DNA of 56,749 nt from Verrucomicrobiales bacterium. Lineage in GTDB: Bacteria > Verrucomicrobiota > Verrucomicrobiia > Limisphaerales > JAYPXF01. The stretch spans positions 1-56,749 of the forward strand of contig PBAL01000064.1 in assembly GCA_002715965.1 (NCBI GenBank), read 5' to 3'. A program made the translations under genes and the position numbers. Below, piece after piece: positions 18,401 to 25,541 of this stretch. The notes under the pieces are model-generated. The model worked only from the letters and a program-made list of their open reading frames with translations. It was not told the DNA's origin and ran no database searches. Position 1 is the first letter of the stretch. The number at the start of each line of letters is the position of its first letter.

Positions 18401-21400
18401 GAATTATGACACCACTGTAACAATTAAAACAGGATCTACAGACCCGATTAAAGTCCCCAGAACATTTGAAGAGTGGGAGTATGGAATGTGCGGCCCAAGC
18501 TGGGACGCTGACGGATGTTGCACAGAAGACTGCGATCAAGATATAGTATTCTCCGGCGTCAAGTTAGTTGCAGATGACTCTAATCTAGTTACTGATCCCG
18601 CACTACTTGTAGCGTCTGGTAGAAATATAGATGACAAGTACGGCTATAAAGTTTCTGTCAAAGGAGACTTGATGGCTGTTTCCGCTCCAAACTTAGATCT
18701 TCCAGACTACTCTCCTTATGATCGTGCTAATGTGACAGTACCAAATGCAGGAGCGGTATTCCTGTATAGACGCGGTGCAGACACTGCGGGCAAGAAAGCT
18801 GGCTGGTCTTATGAAAATATCTTAACACTACCGGACGGTTATCGAAAAGATTACGTCGATCATGTGGTTGATAACTTAATAAAATTTGACGACTTCTCCA
18901 TATCAGGAAATAAGTGGCAGATAGGTCAAGAAGGTAGACGGTTCGGTGAATCTTTGGATATGTGCTCTAGTGGTGATAGAGAAACGGTTGTTGTTGGAGC
19001 ACCTAGAGCTTCTTGGAGTAGAACCTTTACAGATATAACAACTAGCGGCGTACCATGCGGAACGCTAATTGTTGCAGACCTGTTCTCCTACAACCCCTCG
19101 GATTATGGTATGATCGCATCTACCGCCAAGAAATTCGATATACTTTGGAAATACTTCTCGGCACCTTGGTACACCGACTGTAGTATCAAGTGTGTTCCGG
19201 AGGAGCAGCAGTTCTACCCAAGGATCGAGATGAAGTCTATAGTGCTTCAGGTTATACACTCACACAAGAACAGACGGAATGTTCCAAAAGATACAGACCT
19301 CGTTGTACACAAGTACATAAACAGATTAGACGATTATGACCTTGTAATTAAAGAGGGGTCTGGAGTACTTAACGGGGTCGGCACCAGACAAGACTTCTTT
19401 GCTTCAGGTCAACCGGTTGTGTTCAGCGGCATGGTAAACACTATGAAGGAAGCGTTTACTGAAGCGTTCCCAGGAAATGATAGTAGCCTACTGTACAGCG
19501 GTATCCCAGCAATATTTGGAATGTTTAAAGAGCAAACAGGCTCAACGGCAGGTGCTTTATCTTACAGGGATGACGATGGCGTCGTTCACTCTTTATATGA
19601 TGAGTTTGCAAAGTTCTACAAGCAGCACTCATACGCTAGCGGTGTCTTTGATCAAACAACAGGATTGAAAGCTAGTGGACACTTGAACACCATAACTGGA
19701 AAATCAGAAGACTGGGCTAGATCGACAGTCTCTATGATATCCGACACATTTGACTCTGGAAGATTATCCACAACGTTTACTGACACTACCCTTAATAGAA
19801 ACTTTATAACTAGTGGTGTGGGTCAGGAGTGGGGAGATACGCACTCCTTTGATGTTAGACAGTTCCAAGTCCCCCCAGAGTCTGGTGGTAGAGTATACAT
19901 CTTTGAAAAAGAAAGAGATAACTACAATTGCGTACAAATTATTAAGTCTCCGAATGATACTTCTTCGTTTGGTCCAGAAGGTATGCCAGACGATTACGAT
20001 TTCTACTTAGGGTACGGTAAAAAGTTCAACGATAGATTTGGACATTCCGTGGCAATCAGTAAGAATAGCGAGGTTATTTCTATCGGATCTCCATTCACAA
20101 CCTCTCCATGTAGAGTGTACGAAAGAGATGACGAAGCAACTAAGAGGGTTTATGACAATGTTAAATCTTGGATTGATAGAAACAACAAAACAGATGCAGC
20201 AGCCAACTACGACGCAATACTAGCTGAGTCTGGCATCAGTAAAGCACAAACATCTGCATACGATCACTTATCGGCATCTGAACGCTTTGCATTTAGAAAT
20301 GATAAAGATTTCTGGGGCACCAGACCTCCTTCGCTCTACAAGCTTGTCTATAAGTACGACTACTCATCCATATCTTATAGAGGTACTAGACAGTTCCTAC
20401 CAGGTCACTTTGCACCAACATCTAGATTGGGTTGGAGCACTTCTGTTTCCGACGAAGGTAACATGGTTGCGTTTGGAGCACCTACAGACTCATTCAATCT
20501 GTATGAAGATGCAAATGTTTATGCTGAAAACCTAGATTACTGGGCTTCGTTCCAGTATGCTGGTGCTGTAAGAACATTTAAGGCCAGAAAATACTATCCT
20601 CATAGCGGAGTGGTTGAGTTTGGTAGATTTGGAAATCTTGACAGAAGTCTTCATCCAGCAGAAAGAGAAGCTGGGAACTACGACGAAATGCAGCTGTTCT
20701 TTAATGAGGGTGCGGATGGAACCGCCGACTACGCCAGAAAACACTTTAGAAGAACAGATTTCTCAGAAATAGAAATTCCACAGGATGCCGGACTCGCATT
20801 TATTATCACGCCAGAAATTGATGCTGCCAGCGATGAGATTATAGACAATATCAAGAACTGGCTTGCACTTGGCGACAGAAACCTAGTTCTCGTTGGTAAT
20901 GACCCAGTATGGGAAGAGAATGGTATCTATAAACCATCAAATGATATTATCAATAAAATATTAGAAAAATTAAAATCTAGGATGCGTATACTTCCCGCGA
21001 AGAGTAGAGATCTTTCTTTACCAGACTGCGTTTCAGAAGAACTAAAGAATGATCAGAAGTATAATATCACCACGTCGTTCAAGCCAGCTCGCTCTACAGA
21101 CAGAACAGTAAAAACTGGAAACTACTACGCTAAAGGCGTTGGGGACATTCGCATTGACTTGTCTCAGGACAAAAAGCAAGATCACATAGAATACATGCAT
21201 TGCCCAGAGGGTGGGTTTACAAACCAAGAGCCGGTTATTTTAAATAGCAAGTGTGAGTTTCCACAAAAACATAGCGGAGACCTACGTGCTCAATGGATCG
21301 AAGACTGTGTCAAAACTCTACCGAATGGTAGCAAAAAAAGGATTCAATATCCAAACAACTGGGCTTTGCAATTTGGTACGTTTGTTCCCGACTGTGATGT

Positions 21401-24400
21401 TCCACCAAAACCGCTGATAAATAGAAAAACATTTGAACCTATTCCACTATTAACCACTGCGGAGCATTTGCCCGATAGGACGATCAGATACCCCGACACG
21501 TCTGGCTTGATTGATGTCAACTGTAGAACCATCACAACAACAAAGACTTATGAAACCAATACTCCGTTTGCTGAATTTGAACCGCCTCATGTAGACCACC
21601 TTTCCTTTAACATACGGGAAGATTCCAGTTCTACCCTGTCTGGCAAGTTTAGCGACTTTGATATCGGTAGCTTCAAAGATCCGCAAAGCAAAAATGGTAG
21701 AGACGCCATTTTACAAGGCGATGCTGTACAATTTACCCCAGACGTTTCTGAATACAAAACCATAACACTCTATGACAAATCTCCCCTAGTGGTTGTAGAA
21801 TCGGGCAGAAATATAAACAACAAGTTCAACAACTCAAGAGCTTATTTAATTGCCACTCAATGGTCTGAAGACGACGGCTCTAGGGGTATAGCATACGCCA
21901 CAGATAATGAAGATAAAAACACAGAGTTTTATATTAACCTAGTAGCTGCTAATTGCAAAGAAGCTCCAGTTGGCGTTCATCTCGGTGGGTGGACAGGTAA
22001 CACCTCGCTTGAAAATGCCTACTATAATGGTGCATCTTTCTCAAGCTCAAACAGTCTTCACAGTTTGGCTGATAAGTTTAGGTCTGAGTTTACACTTGAA
22101 GGCGGATCTTTTGAAGAAAATAAAACTTACGAAGATTTCGAGATTATAGACCCCTCGGTAGATTTTGTTTGGATTGCAAATCCCGAAAGCAAACCCTCAG
22201 ACTTGGATATTAATCGAATTCGGAATTGGATGAATACAGGTGATAAAAAATTAATAGTCACCTATTCTGCCTCTAACCATACAAAGACTCAGAAGTTTGC
22301 TCAAAACGTCAACTATATTTGCGATCAATTAAATATTAGCAGTAGACCATTCTTTGTTCCTCAAGAGGGCGAATACTTTATATCTGATGATATTAGCTCG
22401 TGGGGACAACAGGAAGATCCTACCGCCCCTAGTGAACAGAGGGTTAATTATCAAAACAAATCTATACAGGGATGTGAAACTGGGTTTGATTTTAGTTTCT
22501 CTTACAATGAATCAACTGCGGTTTCTGGGTTGCATTTCTCAAAAGAAACGAAGGATATGTTCGGTGTCCAAGATTTTGACAAAGACGGAAGAAGCTTTGT
22601 ACCAATCTCTGGAGGGGCAAACTATGAGAATATAATCTGGTTCCCAGAACCAATTACTACTAGGGTTCCAGTTAACCCAGACCCGCTATGGAAGATAAAA
22701 CATGACGCTTCTGTAACCTTCCCAGCTATACCCTATTCTGGCTATAAGTTATTCTTTGAGTGGGTTTCTGAAACCAAGGTTGATAACCTTCCAATCAGTG
22801 TTGATATTGAAGGAGCGAGATTTAGTCCTAGACCTTGCGATTACTTCCCACTGTTAGATCAGTGTAAAAATACTGGCGAATCTGATGACCAACCTTTTGG
22901 CGACGAGATACAACTTGAGGAAACCAGTGTCGGAGTGCCAGCAAGATTGTCTACCAATGTTATTCCTACGGGCGACACCTTTACCGTTAACTTCAGTATT
23001 AATTGGGGTTCTGTGCCTAAACGTTTTGTAATTCCTGATTCAACACCGGCGACCGTTAGACTTTTATCTGTTTCTGGATATCCTTTACCTATAGAATCTG
23101 GGATAACAACAAAAGTAAGAACCGTAACCAAAAGCTACACTACTTGTGATCAAGAATATGAGGTCACACCTGGATACGATGTTACAATACCTGGTATTTC
23201 TCGTCCCGTTAAACATAAGAGCGAGCTGTACTGCAATCCAGACGTTACTGAGCCGAGCTGCATGGCATTAGGTAATGAGCTAATAGAAGACGGACCGGTT
23301 GTAGCGGCTGAAGAATTTGAAACCTTCTCCTCCTTCCCCAACGGTGTCAGAAGGTCTAAAATTATAGTTATATCTGATTCAACGATGATCCAAGGTCAGT
23401 GTGATCATTACAGGTCTAATGCTACCCTTTCAAACACTAACGCTACATTTATTAGAGGCTTATATCCACCAAGTCCTTACGACAACAATAATCCGCAAGA
23501 CTTAATGGGGTTCTCCCCAGACGAAGAACCAGAAGAGATAAATCTTGATGGAAGAAAGTTTGAATTTTCTCAAAAGCTTAGAGCTGCTGAAAGGGGAAGT
23601 GTGGCTAAGTACCACGCTGTAAGTGGAGCTTCAGTTCCGAATATGACTGAACTTCTTTATAACGGCCTTACTGGAAGCGTTGGCTCTCTTGATAGATTTG
23701 TTGATTCAGAAGATGAAATAAATCCATCGACCCTGACTAGGCCAGACGAAATTGTCATGCCAGAAGAAATCAAAAATAAAATTAAAAACTGGGGCAATGA
23801 TCAGAAATCAGAGTACGGAATCTTTACTAGGTGGAGTGGGGACTTCTTAGATTATGTAACACCTAGTCGTCATTATGGTAATTGGCCCGGCAACCCCTTA
23901 GAGGTAGCAAAAGATAAAAATGGAGTCCTAAAAGAAAGGAAAGTTATTCTTGATGCTGGTATAGAGGGTGGCTTAACAGACCTAATGAAACTCAATAACA
24001 CAGATTATCTAGATTTAGATATTTATGAGTCTGGATGCTTAGGTGATTTGTTTGGCTATTCTGTAGACCTGTCGGAAGGTAAGTTAGTTGTGGGTACTCC
24101 TTTCAACGCGTTTCATGCAGAGGGTGCTATTAGTGGCGTCAGCGGTATTGTGCAATGGCACGAGATTCAAAATGATGACAGCTTGTCAGGCATCAAAGTC
24201 GCTGAAGATGGTGGTGCTGGTGCAGCGTTCTACTTTGAACAAACCGGAAGCGGACAAGACTTACTTCAAGAGCTTTTACCTTGGGAGTTCGTATCTAAGA
24301 TTAAACCTAGCAGCTTGAATGTGGGAATTTATGATTTCTCTAACGGTGCGATTAGTGCATTAGATGAATTACGGGGAGGTCACAATCTAGATGACCCTAA

Positions 24401-25541
24401 CTTTATAACACGACATGCTAGAAAATCAGATAACTTTGGTGTTTCTGTAGCTATTGATTCGGACATGATTGCGGTTGGTGCCCCTAATCATGACTTTGAA
24501 ACCTTACACCATCACATATACAGCGGCTCTATAGTATCAAACGACCTGAATACAGCCTTCCTAAGAAAGAGTTTTAATTCTGAGTTTGATATTCCAAAAC
24601 ACTCATTCTATGATTTAGGTGGATCTGGCATACGGGTAGATAAGTTTGGCGAAAATAGCGGAACTATGATACTAAATAATGGGGCGGTGTTTAACTATAG
24701 ACACGAAATGACGGACTTCCAAAAACGTAAAAAATCTTGGATTTTTGCTGAAAAAATCAACGCTCAGGGCTATAATGATAGGAGAAGTACGCGATATGTC
24801 GATGTGCTTGGAACTCCAGTCGTAAGTGTTAGCGGTGCGGAGAATGATAGGTTTGGATGGTCTGTTTCTATTGATCGTGCAAAGAGGGGTGACAGTGACT
24901 ACACCTTAGTTGCTGGTGCTCCATATCATGATTGGCCTGTTAGTGGTCACCACCCAACGAGTGGATTAGATAATGCGGGCAGTGCCTATACCTTCGATGC
25001 AATGTTAAGAGAGCAGTTACCAACTATCCCTAATAGTGGGGGGTGGTTAGAAGTTGATGTATTTGCTCACGACGTAGATTCCAGTGACTCTATGAAAATA
25101 AGAGTCTACCAGAATACACAAGGTGAACCAAAAACCTACACCAAACAAGGAATAGTCACATCCAATGATAACGGGGATATTTTCTTAGAGGGGTCTGGAT
25201 TTGATCCATCTGCTAAGGGGTTTATAGCACATCGTCCTTATGTCGAGTCTGTCAAGTTTAGTTTAGCTTCAGGAGACCCAGCGAAGGCTGGAATGACGCT
25301 AACAACTATTGGAAAGCCAGACAGTGCGTCGGGCAGTTTAGACCTTTCTATCAAAGGTCCAGACAGCTCATATGTGTATAATAATATGAACTTATATCAG
25401 TTTGGGGTTAGTGGATCTACGAGTGGTAGTATGAATATGTACCTAGAAGTTGCTTCTGGGGCTAGTAGTGGGATATTGAACTTAAACGTTACAAGCACTC
25501 AAACAACCGGTAACCTAGACTTAAGAATTAGAGGTTTCTAA
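12444..25541 (+). CDS. Giant multidomain virion protein with interrupted FG-GAP propeller
   Basis: A 4365-residue protein starting one base after the tape measure stop. It has no signal peptide. The N terminus has a Cys/Gly cluster (CHCIAGLSGTCGGGG, residues 12-26). A LamG/concanavalin-like region lies near residues 1090-1285. Short S-G-x-(M/L)-x-L repeats occupy about 1590-1870 and the last 90 residues. Another Cys cluster (about 2013-2033) precedes seven FG-GAP motifs of the integrin-alpha type at about 2063, 2165, 2530, 2660, 3867, 3996 and 4134. Between motifs 4 and 5 lies a 1190-residue insert with two related Rossmann-like segments. FG-GAP, LamG and beta repeats are typical of adhesion. 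Position after the tape measure gene suggests a tail tip or fibre component that binds host surface. The size is exceptional for a phage protein. Confidence 0.7.
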   Translation: MSQQFVKNLECHCIAGLSGTCGGGGSISAKLTVKPAVLKASIKTNSKITSPGEKLSASFARVTGDGPLYVVESCSGPDCDLTAEGWQVTITGTDDSTPFSITTKALNRYENGSLLILENTVNLTSNTVTISSITANGVAHKTKPSIIRTKSFVQTVSSLSEISSKLSVKTKIYPKEQSLDNPLSVFSSFFSFRANHDVETVDDPTLRRVTLNQDALPIDRLEIFNLVRRNGGKLEIATTNAKTDTTVTQTFTIVNVENSSQLIIKPQNGDSYADGIFDDPLSIATIFTTINTIKAIVSTGHVSPTLTANYSVGESFTFTGNLRNTYTDKVAGDFSNYGCVEKLYPSADLPIASGFGGFVSPTKSDQDLYTQIDEGVYNGILQDKGDASLVSDDTNTYIIPNTVHTEGFFQYKCQLSNFNVRPEETRLHMRVSAPIENYESKIPPQYTIYNIRLQDPSGNLIVKYNDITLRGDALSRDHVNYTTYSSAPEINVVTEKYGWQRQGVVHLQEKTGYSLTFSVKSVAFDDAFTEGFDEGFEENYIIPDIITDKKGNNYLALDGTPLSSHENRFINPTDGFKISAIEICNSGSYGPGIENYLPVRIEMPIKGRRLERSILPTFMPLYDFDTSIYPSVTTTWQDTKTSLFDNTDKCGSEELVKILRDNNENSSITLSTAVGGGVADSGKLTLKFSHTAATPREITKGAFNIAFDQGTKNTWWQPSGSFNVENTRTTSDYDIPFFAVDSLTLKVLAKKEAGSRDYALDVVGYSDDGLLEVTSASGGFIQDPSEIHLNDLIITQDGQYPTTSGFRSDNDDLSLGGTSISEKEKYFTASGNDHYKLTQYPYVTGTDFELYEIPLQINSDTVKYGLSKDYTLSSLFEHLYLDIFPIPSGASIAHISLDVRYNPQNGMNLATRGGIPVDYIQPGRSEAALFPSYMRSNDNIINAGSGYAPLSRIENIPHAYSSEETTLKSNYSRRWRGVEGTVRGPYDPDSFSFSFANPVMDYPFLSGYFKFDNLDDRYVKSVNLGDGFGTVSGLAKITPEVYHNIGWRFSSGTLFADHLPNYSGNYTTTDWTSLSKAGDTFVGNPMYGKIADAFDRVIRLEGNTQNINFGNIDTTSGFSIFTRFTPDSNISGVDYDLFESGVIFSKWEDPNSLDFALGFKGGFICGYAKNDEDGSIVEVVDTIPYSGYSYPLNVLLTYNDNQSSGLKLYIDNESIIHPIEAGDFSPSYETPYILRASSSKFYKRPNNADLVLGYSAGSGVGMNMLVSEFGISTWSSGVDTLYGSGTNIVESNPDATYKRVTADKFFENLRVTYFDPSTTYGNDRYKLWDRVNEDTYNDWSIGAFKHCPFSFAFDSLQKRPNREQIVFDINHHGSGYMQLADLSMPSTVNSGASYHTQIENDFLRFHLSDVPDNFNAADKRISKNLPVGYKFNERALVVESVIEHKTQDSIVWSDCDNKVGPKLIVSLYTKNQEPYFSKFSPNQPNWGLVNRKSHYLEPSSCLMRLDSTFSYEDLDDDSEKWSIFPDEPRTKEFKERYFSKDVDDMFVQYDLVYPSGPSFNSRIELHSSHVRMEHATVKPIKAYNTANLFASGGYPSQASMNLVVGENPEPVSGMLPLLMNVPIPVDVSVPSGFTLNVSGAYTTFASMNLYTPNFSGVGFLNLHCTSGMIPSSAAQSMFLSLPSAMDRISLGDDSVKDKELTYPDGFSSESAAKQEAKKLGLSGSHRNETTGKYFPGAASDWDENSDGYSDASRVRGPFVPLFILNSDIPNSGSLPLYGFWSSGDAIRKSVNLYLHNELAPSREGPASGDLNMVTVGINKFQSIIRRANLPLFIHAPNVINGALPLTIGYSEQDPVTSTGQMNLFTANYPVGAKGVGSAYGLWSNENFGTGIELQDNYLASISVSNEIRGVDLIAYGSCDGNSDSKAIDKALETDDVIWREAVCNDGGIFRAKDTYTNSGAINFEGGFGYSGNYYGIRKFTQLLPNMNYDTTVTIKTGSTDPIKVPRTFEEWEYGMCGPSWDADGCCTEDCDQDIVFSGVKLVADDSNLVTDPALLVASGRNIDDKYGYKVSVKGDLMAVSAPNLDLPDYSPYDRANVTVPNAGAVFLYRRGADTAGKKAGWSYENILTLPDGYRKDYVDHVVDNLIKFDDFSISGNKWQIGQEGRRFGESLDMCSSGDRETVVVGAPRASWSRTFTDITTSGVPCGTLIVADLFSYNPSDYGMIASTAKKFDILWKYFSAPWYTDCSIKCVPEEQQFYPRIEMKSIVLQVIHSHKNRRNVPKDTDLVVHKYINRLDDYDLVIKEGSGVLNGVGTRQDFFASGQPVVFSGMVNTMKEAFTEAFPGNDSSLLYSGIPAIFGMFKEQTGSTAGALSYRDDDGVVHSLYDEFAKFYKQHSYASGVFDQTTGLKASGHLNTITGKSEDWARSTVSMISDTFDSGRLSTTFTDTTLNRNFITSGVGQEWGDTHSFDVRQFQVPPESGGRVYIFEKERDNYNCVQIIKSPNDTSSFGPEGMPDDYDFYLGYGKKFNDRFGHSVAISKNSEVISIGSPFTTSPCRVYERDDEATKRVYDNVKSWIDRNNKTDAAANYDAILAESGISKAQTSAYDHLSASERFAFRNDKDFWGTRPPSLYKLVYKYDYSSISYRGTRQFLPGHFAPTSRLGWSTSVSDEGNMVAFGAPTDSFNLYEDANVYAENLDYWASFQYAGAVRTFKARKYYPHSGVVEFGRFGNLDRSLHPAEREAGNYDEMQLFFNEGADGTADYARKHFRRTDFSEIEIPQDAGLAFIITPEIDAASDEIIDNIKNWLALGDRNLVLVGNDPVWEENGIYKPSNDIINKILEKLKSRMRILPAKSRDLSLPDCVSEELKNDQKYNITTSFKPARSTDRTVKTGNYYAKGVGDIRIDLSQDKKQDHIEYMHCPEGGFTNQEPVILNSKCEFPQKHSGDLRAQWIEDCVKTLPNGSKKRIQYPNNWALQFGTFVPDCDVPPKPLINRKTFEPIPLLTTAEHLPDRTIRYPDTSGLIDVNCRTITTTKTYETNTPFAEFEPPHVDHLSFNIREDSSSTLSGKFSDFDIGSFKDPQSKNGRDAILQGDAVQFTPDVSEYKTITLYDKSPLVVVESGRNINNKFNNSRAYLIATQWSEDDGSRGIAYATDNEDKNTEFYINLVAANCKEAPVGVHLGGWTGNTSLENAYYNGASFSSSNSLHSLADKFRSEFTLEGGSFEENKTYEDFEIIDPSVDFVWIANPESKPSDLDINRIRNWMNTGDKKLIVTYSASNHTKTQKFAQNVNYICDQLNISSRPFFVPQEGEYFISDDISSWGQQEDPTAPSEQRVNYQNKSIQGCETGFDFSFSYNESTAVSGLHFSKETKDMFGVQDFDKDGRSFVPISGGANYENIIWFPEPITTRVPVNPDPLWKIKHDASVTFPAIPYSGYKLFFEWVSETKVDNLPISVDIEGARFSPRPCDYFPLLDQCKNTGESDDQPFGDEIQLEETSVGVPARLSTNVIPTGDTFTVNFSINWGSVPKRFVIPDSTPATVRLLSVSGYPLPIESGITTKVRTVTKSYTTCDQEYEVTPGYDVTIPGISRPVKHKSELYCNPDVTEPSCMALGNELIEDGPVVAAEEFETFSSFPNGVRRSKIIVISDSTMIQGQCDHYRSNATLSNTNATFIRGLYPPSPYDNNNPQDLMGFSPDEEPEEINLDGRKFEFSQKLRAAERGSVAKYHAVSGASVPNMTELLYNGLTGSVGSLDRFVDSEDEINPSTLTRPDEIVMPEEIKNKIKNWGNDQKSEYGIFTRWSGDFLDYVTPSRHYGNWPGNPLEVAKDKNGVLKERKVILDAGIEGGLTDLMKLNNTDYLDLDIYESGCLGDLFGYSVDLSEGKLVVGTPFNAFHAEGAISGVSGIVQWHEIQNDDSLSGIKVAEDGGAGAAFYFEQTGSGQDLLQELLPWEFVSKIKPSSLNVGIYDFSNGAISALDELRGGHNLDDPNFITRHARKSDNFGVSVAIDSDMIAVGAPNHDFETLHHHIYSGSIVSNDLNTAFLRKSFNSEFDIPKHSFYDLGGSGIRVDKFGENSGTMILNNGAVFNYRHEMTDFQKRKKSWIFAEKINAQGYNDRRSTRYVDVLGTPVVSVSGAENDRFGWSVSIDRAKRGDSDYTLVAGAPYHDWPVSGHHPTSGLDNAGSAYTFDAMLREQLPTIPNSGGWLEVDVFAHDVDSSDSMKIRVYQNTQGEPKTYTKQGIVTSNDNGDIFLEGSGFDPSAKGFIAHRPYVESVKFSLASGDPAKAGMTLTTIGKPDSASGSLDLSIKGPDSSYVYNNMNLYQFGVSGSTSGSMNMYLEVASGASSGILNLNVTSTQTTGNLDLRIRGF
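15721..16300 (+). other. LamG / concanavalin-like lectin region of the giant protein
   Basis: Residues about 1090-1285 show the strand order of a jelly-roll lectin domain: a predicted ligand-face strand with GFSIFTRFTP, then FSKWEDP, LDFALGFKGGFICGY, NVLLTYNDN, GLKLYIDN, and a final strand-rich end with ISTWSSGVDTLYG. This matches the LamG-type pattern seen in laminin_G_3 domains (FSI.TWF.P, ..L.....GGF, ...H.a.tyd....LYIDG). A glycan- or protein-binding role is inferred. Confidence 0.55.
17209..18050 (+). repeat. SG-x-MNLY short repeats, block 1
   Basis: About a dozen irregular units of 20-30 residues, each with a strand like ASMNLVVG, SGMLPLLM, SGFTLNV, ASMNLYTP, SGSLPLYG, SVNLYLHN, SGDLNMVTVG, ANLPLFIH, GALPLTIG, TGQMNLFT. 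They share S/T-G-x-(M/L)-(N/P)-L-(Y/F). The block precedes the first Cys cluster and propeller. A related block ends the protein (25270-25538). Confidence 0.6.
18630..24935 (+). repeat. Seven FG-GAP beta-propeller motifs with large inserts
   Basis: Motif starts, by base: 18630 (DDKYGYKVSV, AVSAP), 18935 (RRFGESLDM, VVVGAP), 20030 (DRFGHSVAIS, ISIGSP), 20420 (SRLGWSTSVS, VAFGAP), 24042 (DLFGYSVDLS, LVVGTP), 24429 (DNFGVSVAID, IAVGAP) and 24845 (DRFGWSVSID, LVAGAP). Seven is the blade number of an integrin-type propeller. A degenerate eighth unit (ESGRNINNKFNNS, near 21791) echoes the start of motif 1 (ASGRNIDDKYGY). The large inserts lie between motifs 2 and 3 and between 4 and 5. Confidence 0.75.
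20785..22380 (+). repeat. Duplicated Rossmann-like segment in the giant protein
   Basis: Two segments (20785-21000 and 22150-22380) read: strand, N-x-E or P-E, acidic loop, helix ending (I/R)-(K/R)-N-W-(L/M), then x-x-GD-(R/K)-x-L-(V/I)-(L/V), then a helix and an R-x-(L/F)-P-A/V end. The first has IIDNIKNWLALGDRNLVLVG, the second INRIRNWMNTGDKKLIVTY. They resemble the start of glutamine-amidotransferase-like domains (as in GldG/DUF4350: helix-W-x-x-x-GG-x-hhh). A later ISDST segment near 23370 recalls the GDSD motif of the same group. Confidence 0.45.
25270..25538 (+). repeat. SG-x-MNLY short repeats, block 2 (C terminus)
   Basis: The last 90 residues repeat the same short unit: AGMTLTTIG, SGSLDLSIKG, NNMNLYQFG, SGSMNMYLEV, SGILNLNVTS, TGNLDLRIRG. 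Spacing is 12-22 residues. A C-terminal array of this kind would suit a beta-helical or prism-like tip. Confidence 0.6.
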
